Source: Nemertoderma westbladi (Eukaryota > Xenacoelomorpha > Nemertodermatida > Nemertodermatidae). From it: 64,000 bases of DNA. The DNA lies in NCBI GenBank assembly GCA_032718475.1, contig JAUCBJ010005626.1, positions 27,387-91,386 of the forward strand, in the 5' to 3' direction. The notes under the pieces were generated by a model. That model saw only the letters and a list, made by a program, of their open reading frames with translations. It did not search any database and was not told the DNA's origin. Shown here one piece after another: positions 47,401-56,200 of the stretch. The stretch's first letter is position 1. Each line of letters opens with the position of its first letter. A program made the position numbers and the translations under genes.

Positions 47401-50242
47401 TTAATAACCAACTAACCCTAACCAAAATAATAAACGAACTAAACTACACTACACTAACTAAACTCGTTTTCTTTATACCCTTTGGTGACAGTTTTAATTA
47501 GGGTTGAGGCCGGTTTCATACAGTATACAAATCCATGTTGTTAACTTCGACCTGTTGTGCCCTTTTTTCCATTTTTGTACTCTTTGACCTGTTGTACCCT
47601 TTTTTCAATTTTTGTACTCTTTGACCTGTTGTACCCTTTTTTCCATTTTTGTACTCTTTGACCTGTTGTACCCTTTTTTCCATTTTTGTACTCTTTGACC
47701 TGTTGTACCCTTTTTTCCATTTTTGTACTCTTTGACCTGTTGTACCCTTTTTTCCATTTTTGTACTCTTTGACCTGTTGTACCCTTTTTTCCATTTTTGT
47801 ACTCTTTGACCTGTTGTACCCTTTTTTCCATTTTTGTACTCTTTGACCTGTTGTACTCTTTGAATCGATGTAAACATTGACTCGGAATCGAAGCGAAGTC
47901 CTTAGTTCCAATGGATATTAGTTCTAACCCCAAACGTCATATGTTCTAATAAGGAACGTCTCTTTACGTTCGTTCAATTAACGTTGAGACTTTAGTTCTA
48001 AATTTAAATAACAGATTGTTTTAACAATATACAGTACCAGTCGAGCTCCTTGACAACTGTTTTAGAGAAATAAAACTTTCTCCTCAAGTCATCAACATTG
48101 GTGGAGGCCATGTTGAGAAGTGCGCAGGATTGGGACTGGTTTTTTTTAACCATCAGATACCGGTACATTTAATGTTAATAGATGTTATAATGTTATATAG
48201 AATAGAATATTATATGTTTATGCTTTGATTAGAAAAATAAATAAATTGGTTTAACACAAATTACTTTCCACATTTAAGTAAATAGTTAGTACACACTTTT
48301 CCATTTTATAGTATTACATTACCAATATAAAATGTTTAGCTTTAAAATGGGACATAAATTGTTAATTTATGTTATCCGTTCAAAAGTTATTAACATTTCA
48401 AACATGGATAAATTTTGTGGCTATGTATGATACGTAGAAAATCTTTCCCCATTAACTAACATAGGCAAATTTGATGTTGCGTGAGAGAATATTACATATT
48501 TATACACTAGTTAATTTTTAGTCAATAAACAATCATACATCTTTATATTAAACACTCGAATAAATTTTAAAAAACTAAAAGCTTGGTGAGAATGGGACAC
48601 GGCGAATCGACCTGTGCTATTTTTATATAGCGTGAGCTTAATTTTACCCCCTTAAATGATTAATAACCCAAATAAGAACCCCAATATTCGATACATTTCT
48701 TTGTATAGTTGACCAAGTAGAGCACGTAAACTTCCAAGCCAATATCAATGTGCACAAACATACATACAGACAAACGTCGTTATTAAGGTACACACCCCCT
48801 CCCCCTCACATTTATGTACAAATCTTAATGAGAATACATGGAATTTGAAACAGTTTCACCTGGGTGAGCCAGAATTTTTATTTTTGCTTTCAATCTTAAG
48901 CTACAAGTGTTTGAAAAAGGTGTCTCCAGTGATATTTCACTAGTTACAGCTCAGTTATTCTTCAAACTTATAGTGGGTTGGTACCAATGGAAAGCTGGCC
49001 GTTCTAGAATTCCAAAAATGTCAAAATATTTGAATTTGGTTGATAAATAACTGAGATTGGGCATTCGAAAGTTGCATGTATTTGCTTCCTATGCAGGCCA
49101 TTTATTATATTTAATATATACACCTTTTCTGAAACATTTTGTTTATCCCATCCCATACGTGGCTGGGCAGGTACCTGAATAACGACAATATATTCCAGGA
49201 CATGGTGTATCCACCATAGCAACCGTAAGTTAGCTTACCACCTATAGCAAATCAATCGGAAAGATGCAGGAGCCTCCGTGGTTTAGAGGTTAGCATACCT
49301 GGACGTTTATCGGGAGACACAGGTTCGATCCCCGCTGGTGGCGAATTCATTTTTCCTCTCCATTTGCTATAGAGTTGGTTCAACTCAGTCCTGTTTAAAT
49401 TACTTAATAATTTATACAATCTATGGATGTTAAAACATATAAACAATAATATACCAGATCTATCTTTGCTTTTGTAACTACATAGATTTGCATTATTTAT
49501 TTAATTGTCCGGTTACTCACCGAGATTTTCCCCGCATACATTACAGCTGGTAGCGCAGTGGGAGTACATGTAGTTTGGATCAGATATACAGTCCCCTCTC
49601 ATAGTTAAACCTCCACACAAATCGTCCAAATCAGGTATTTGATTGCACCCTACAGGAATCAACATAGACAATGCAGTATGTTTAGCTAACATTACTGTAT
49701 ACCGGCAAAAAGTACTGGTTAAAAAGTTCCTAGTAAAAATCCGACCCAATGAATTTAATAACTTTATTTTGGACAAAAGATAAGAAGATTTACAATAAAC
49801 AATTAAGTAAAAAATAGCGCAATATGTGTATTGGAATATCGTCGAATTAAATATTAACATTAAGCGATGTGACAATATAGTAATTTTATTTTATTTATAT
49901 TTAGCAAATTTTTTTGTCTGACAATGGTTGTACTAACCTCCATCTCCACACATGTTGCAACTGGTCTGACAATGGTTATACATGTAAGCAGGGTTTTCAA
50001 AACACTGACCGGCCGCCATCCAGCCACTGCAAGATACCGGATCGTCATCGGGACTTTCCACACAAACTGAAACAAAACAGTCGAAATCTATTAGCAGTTT
50101 TCTTGACGCTTTGGTGTAAAATCTCACAAAAACTATGGAACTAATTACTAGAACACAATGTGGCCAGAGGATCAAGTTTTATAATTATATTCATTTATTT
50201 TTTGCCTTATGTGCACATTAGTATATATGAATATTGTATACA

Positions 50243-50276
<34 letters not shown>

Positions 50277-53200
50277 AATTGAGACTTTCAAATATATAGA
50301 GTCAAATAATAATAAAGCACGCAAAGATTGCACAAAATTCATAAAAAACATCCTTAAATGAGAAAAAGAATACTAATAATGTTAATTAATATTTTGGATA
50401 ATGTATATAAGTATTAAGTGTGTCTACATTTAAAAGGTAAAAAATGCATACAGTCTATGAAGCGTTAATCTAATAAGCGTTAATAGTTATCATACTTTAC
50501 AATATATAAATATTAGGTGTCCAGTTTGTCATTAAGAACATAATATTGTCGATATTTGAAATGAGAAAATAATACTAATGTAATGTTAATAATAAGTATA
50601 ATATAAATAAATATTAGGTGTCTAGTTTGAATTTGCATATATTTGTAATAGATATATGTAGTAAATCATTCGACCTTTAAATTAGAAAATAATAACCAAT
50701 TCTATACTAATAATAATGTTGTTAATTCCCATAATGTGTACATAAATTAGGTGTACAGTATAGTTTGTCATTAAATAAATATATATAATAAATCATGTGG
50801 AACTTTAAATGAGGATATATATACGAAACCTATTCTAAGAACTTTCATAGTTAGCATAATGTACATAATGATAAATAATACTACTACTAGGGTCGGCATG
50901 CTGCATTGCAGCTGCATTTTTAAGAATGCTGTGCCGGCTTGCCAACAATATTGCACCGCCACAACTCCCTATCACCCATGACATTTGCTAGATCATCCGC
51001 ATCTTTAAGGCCAGTGTCCTTTAAGATGCGTCTCAAGAAAGTCATGGGATGTCCTCCATGCTTATTCACTACATGAGGCTGCCAAAGTACAAGATTATGC
51101 ACTGGCTGGTCCTCACGGCGAAAGCAATGTCCTGCAAAGCGGAGGCGATTTTGTTCTAGTGTCAAGCTTGGGGGAACCAATGAGACACCTCCAATGTTAT
51201 ATAGTGTCTGGTTGGAGATGTGTTCATTGTACTTGACACAATAAACCCGGCGTAGCATTCTTGTGAATGTGCCATCCAGAGATTTGGTGTCCTCAGCAGT
51301 TAGAGCCCAGCATGGACTCCCGCAGAGGAGTACTGGAACTACTGCTGCTCTAAATAATCGGACCTTAAGTTTCCGATTAATTCTCGGTGACTTCCAAATC
51401 CTGGAAAGCCTATTCAAGGCTGCCCATGCCTTTCCCTTACGTATTCGAAGGTCCTCACCTGACTTCCGGATCCATGATCCCAGGTAACAGAAGTCGTCCA
51501 CATGCTCAAGCATACCATCCTTTGAGCTTATGCTCATCCGATCAGAGACTTGCTGAGGACTTTCAAAGTTAACTGTCAAAATTTTGGTCTTTCTGGAGTT
51601 AATAAAAAGACCAACACTAGAAGCAGCATGTTCTAATGAGCTGAGGAGCCGTTGGGCCCCCTCTAATGATTCTGAGAGTACTCCTAAGTCATCAGCAAAG
51701 TCTAGATCAGTTAGGTACTTGGCAGGATTTCCTCGACTTCTGGAGCCAGTAGGTGGAGTTATCATCACCCCATCATCATTATGATGATCTAAGGACATGC
51801 GTAGAACATAGTCAACCACAATAATGAACAAGAATGGTGCAAGTGTGTCTCCTTGGAGGACGCCCCATAACACTTCAAATGGTTCTGTATCACCGTCAAC
51901 AGTAGACACAAATGTTGTCGAACCATCGTATACTGATCTGATTGCTGCAATAATTTCACCAGGAATCCCATATAATGAAAGTATGCTGAACATACGTGAG
52001 CGAGAGACTGAATCAAAGGCCTTGAAGAAGTCAACAAAGATAACAGCCAGATGCCTGTCTTTCTTTTTTGATAATTCTTCAATTATCCTCCTAAGTGCCA
52101 AAATGGGCTCCATGGTCCCACGACCTTTACGGAACCCATTCTGATTTCCACGGAGCAGTCTCTCAATGGGATCCCTGATGCGATTTAATAGAATCCTATT
52201 GTATAGCTTTGCAGCAATCGAAATCAATGAGATTCCCCGAAAAGAACCATAGAGTGTTAGGTTGCCCTTCTTGGGAACTGGTTTGTTTTCATTTCTTGTG
52301 GGACTCTTGTTGTTCGGTACATGTCTACTATGATGGGATAGATGAGCTTTAAACACTCAGGTATTTTAAAGACCTCAGGGGGAACACCATCTACTCCACT
52401 GGCACGATTGGTCTTAATGCTCTTTGCAGCAGCCTTCACTTCTGCAAAGGAGATATTGCCAATGGGAATATCTGGGAGTACAGACTCAGACACTTTTACT
52501 TCTATAAAGTTATCAGGCAATACCCTGTCATTATTGAGGAGCTTTTCAAAGTGGGCTTTCCAACCATTGAGGCGATCGGCTGGTGATTCAGCCTTAACCT
52601 TGGTGGTTGGTTGGCTTTTCCGCCCAGTAAGCAACTTGATCGATTTCCATGCTTGGGATGATTGCCTGCTGTCGTCAGCATCATTGATGGCATCAACCTG
52701 TTGGTTTATTAGCTCCTGTAGATTAACAGAGTACTGCCTGTTCAGGGACCTAGATGCAGCCTTAAATGCATTCTTGGCCGCTGTAGTCTGTTTGAGTCGG
52801 GACTCTTTCTGCGCCTTATGAAGGTCATTTCGGCACTTCTGAATTTTGTTGTCAGTCCAGGGGGCCCTTTTCCTGTTTCGAGGGTATACAGGAACTGTTT
52901 CTGCAGCTGCTAACTTAACTGCTTCTGTAAAGGCAGTATAGCCCTCACAGTTATCTGCCGCCTCAGAGGCAAGAACTTCATACCTGTTGCTCAGCTGTAG
53001 TGTGAAGCTGGATCTCACACTTGGCTGTTGCAACAGAGAGGACCAGTGATGCCGCGGCAAGGCAGATTTCGTTGTTCTGCTAGCACGCAGACTAAGTCTT
53101 ACCTTGGCCACAATAAGGCGGTGATCACTGGAGAAGGGTCGAAGTGTAAATGCATTACAGTCTTGTGAGGTGTGTATATAATAAGGTGTATAGTTTGTCA

Positions 53201-56200
53201 TTAAATAAGTAATAATAAATTAATATTGTCCATATTTTGATGTCAAAATCTTTTTTCGCAATGAACTAAATAGTATAGGGGCTATGTCGGTGGCATTAAA
53301 TAATCAAGGCGCTGGTGGGTTAGCCTGGCAAGGTTTTTTGCGATGTTGAATGAGTTTGTTGACGAGGGTTGTTGCTCCCGATGTTGCAAAGATTGTGTTG
53401 CTCACCACCTCAAATAAAAAGATCGCTTTCGGAGCTGTAATCTGGACAATTGAGGAGAAAGTGATAAACGTTGATCTCTGGGGGGCGGGGCAAGTACACT
53501 TCCTTTCTCGATAACTCATGCGGAATCGTGAAAAGGCTATGCCGCGAAATGTCTGCCGATGAGTACATTTTTGCGTACGCGGAGGGTCTTGATAGTGTTG
53601 AGTTAATGGAAAGATAAGTACATTATTTTGTCTTGCCCTTGATTGGAGGGCGTCCCTTTCCATCGATTTTGGGTCTGATAAAATGCTGCAGGATTTTAAA
53701 TAAGTTATTAACCTAGAGTTGTCGTGTGGCTTTTCTATAAGGGAGAGCGGCGGGTCTGTCATATCGTATTCTTCTTGTTGATGATTCGCTTCACTATCGT
53801 CGAGGTACGTGCTTTGATAATAACAGCTAAGCTATAGGAGGCCTACCAATCTCGATGTATACGAACTCATTGGCTGTCGTTGTTTTTAGGCCTAGCATAG
53901 TTTTTTATAGTTTTCTATAAAATAATGGTCAATATGGATCAATAATGGTGTTCGAGTTTGTTGAAGGTAACATTACCCCAGGCCTCACAATTATTTGTAT
54001 AAAATACAATAACTATATATATATATTTATATTCATTTATATATATATTCAGATATATTTATATATATCTATATTCTTCTATAACTTTTTCTTTGACTTT
54101 TTAAGGAGCAGACATATTCTCTCTTAAAAACGCATAATATTTTATGTGTTTTTATACGATCCACTTCCTTGTCATTTACGTACAATTTATTGTAGCGAAT
54201 CTCAGTAAGTGAACAACCGCTTTTACTCTTCTTGGTCGCGCTTTGTGAGATCTGCCTTGATACTTATATGCTTCAAATTAGGAAGTAATTTCAGCTTGTC
54301 TGAATTTATTCTGACCATGTTTCTGTCCGACCAGAACGAAAGGTAACATTAAGACATCGGGGGTGTTTATCTGTGCCAAGATCTATAGTGCACACGCGAC
54401 GACATCGCTCGAAATGGATATCTCTACATCCGATAGCAATGAGCACTTTGCGTAGAACTTCTTTATCAGGGTCGTCGGAAGCTAGCTCTGGAATTCCACA
54501 AAAGATCAAATTCTTAAGACGTTCATCTTTATCATGTAAGGGAACTCCTCCAGTAAAGGTCACTAGGGGATATCTTTCGTCAGGTGTGTGAGATAATCAG
54601 GTGATTCCCTAGTATAATGCCTTACCTCCCTTCCCACTTGACTTCCGGTTTCGCTCAGGGAACCTGCTGTCGGACAGCCAGTGGCCTGTCGAGGATATGC
54701 GGTAGACCCCGGAATCAGTGTAACAAATAAGAGGGTTCAACAATATAATACTAATAAACATTAGAGAAGAGGTGACATTTAATATAAGAATGCACCTAAG
54801 AATGAAGTTCTGCCCCGAAATCATAACATTATATACACCGCAATATAATCAATAATCGTTACTAAACATCTGATTAATCGCACTATTAACACCTTCACCT
54901 GTTAACGCCTAAAATGTTATCTATCTCTCAGCCGTGTGTAGTTCCTGGTAACCCCCCCCCCCCCCCCCCCCCCCCAATCTATTAATAGTCCCTTTCATTG
55001 TTATAAACAACCGGTTACATTGTCCTTACTGTATTATAAATCCTACGTACTTTATTGCAGCATTATTGTTCGGTTTGTCGATAGGCAATTTCTAAGGCTG
55101 TGTTTGGCCTCACTATGCGTTCACACCTCATCTTCACGACTCTATCCACTGTTATTACCCTTCTAATTATATCGTTCATTGATATGGGATTACTCACTAA
55201 CATATCATTGCGAGCATTTATATTTTGCTGATCCAAAATGTCTCGTTTTCAACGGTTGTGCATCTCGTTATTGGACCTTTTTTTTTCTAACGCAACGATT
55301 ATTTTCTCCTGATCGTTGTATTTTTGGCTCTGGCTATCTAGTTTGTCGTTGATGGGTGTCAGTTTCGCGTCGAGCATTTTATGTGGTTTTATCCAGAAAT
55401 CATCATTTGTAGCTACTGCATCAGCGACGGATACATCGGGAGCTGACGACGACTGGTTTGCTGTGGATTGTCCACTTGCTGTTTCCTCGTTTCTACAGGC
55501 TTCACATATCCCTGAAAGCTGTAAATTTCCCTAACTTTGGTAGAGTTATTTTCGAATCTCCGCAAAGTTTGCAGTCAGGCATTTCTACATTATTTTTATT
55601 TAGGGTTCAAAGAAGTGATTACTATTGCTGTTGTGATTGCTATCAATATTGTTGTAATAAGTTCGCACCTATGCAGGGCAGCCTAATAACGAAAAACGAA
55701 ACATTTGGCAATATTATAGTATAGTATATAGTATACTATAGTATATAGTATTATACATTTATTATAGGAAGGGATCTAGGGGTCTTAACCTCGAATGATA
55801 AGTTTATTTTACCAATCTTTTATTGGCGCAATTGTAGGACTAATCCCATCACATCCGTACTTTTTAACCGGGTAGTGTACAAATTTAGGAATCGCGTAAT
55901 TTTTCTTGAAATTAATATCTCATATCTCTCCAAACCACGTACGCGTTTCGACCTTACTGGGTCTCATCAGCGTGGTGTCGGAATCGAATCTGGGACCTCG
56001 AGGTGGAAGCCGAGACTACAACCACTAGGCCACAGGTTCTTGAGATATGGAGTATTAATTTCAAAGCCAGCTGCCATTTTATTAGCCCCTGATTTTTATT
56101 ATTGATAGTAACAATGTGTTGGCAAGCTGTATTTTTCGTGGTATTTGTTATTATACATTTATTATAGGAAGGGATCTAGGGGTCTTAACCTCGAATGATA

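Noticed and set aside
47516-47933. Three overlapping Lys/Val-rich frames on the minus strand
   Set aside because: One 37-bp unit read in three rotating frames.
49262-49335. Functional tRNA gene
   Set aside because: Box A and B are good, but T-stem and acceptor-stem mismatches and a non-tRNA tail indicate a SINE or pseudo-tRNA.
52342-52821. 159-codon plus-strand frame
   Set aside because: Antisense shadow of the LINE linker region.
50920-53201. Host gene coding for a polymerase-like protein
   Set aside because: The reverse-transcriptase motifs, frameshift and 5' truncation identify a non-LTR retrotransposon.
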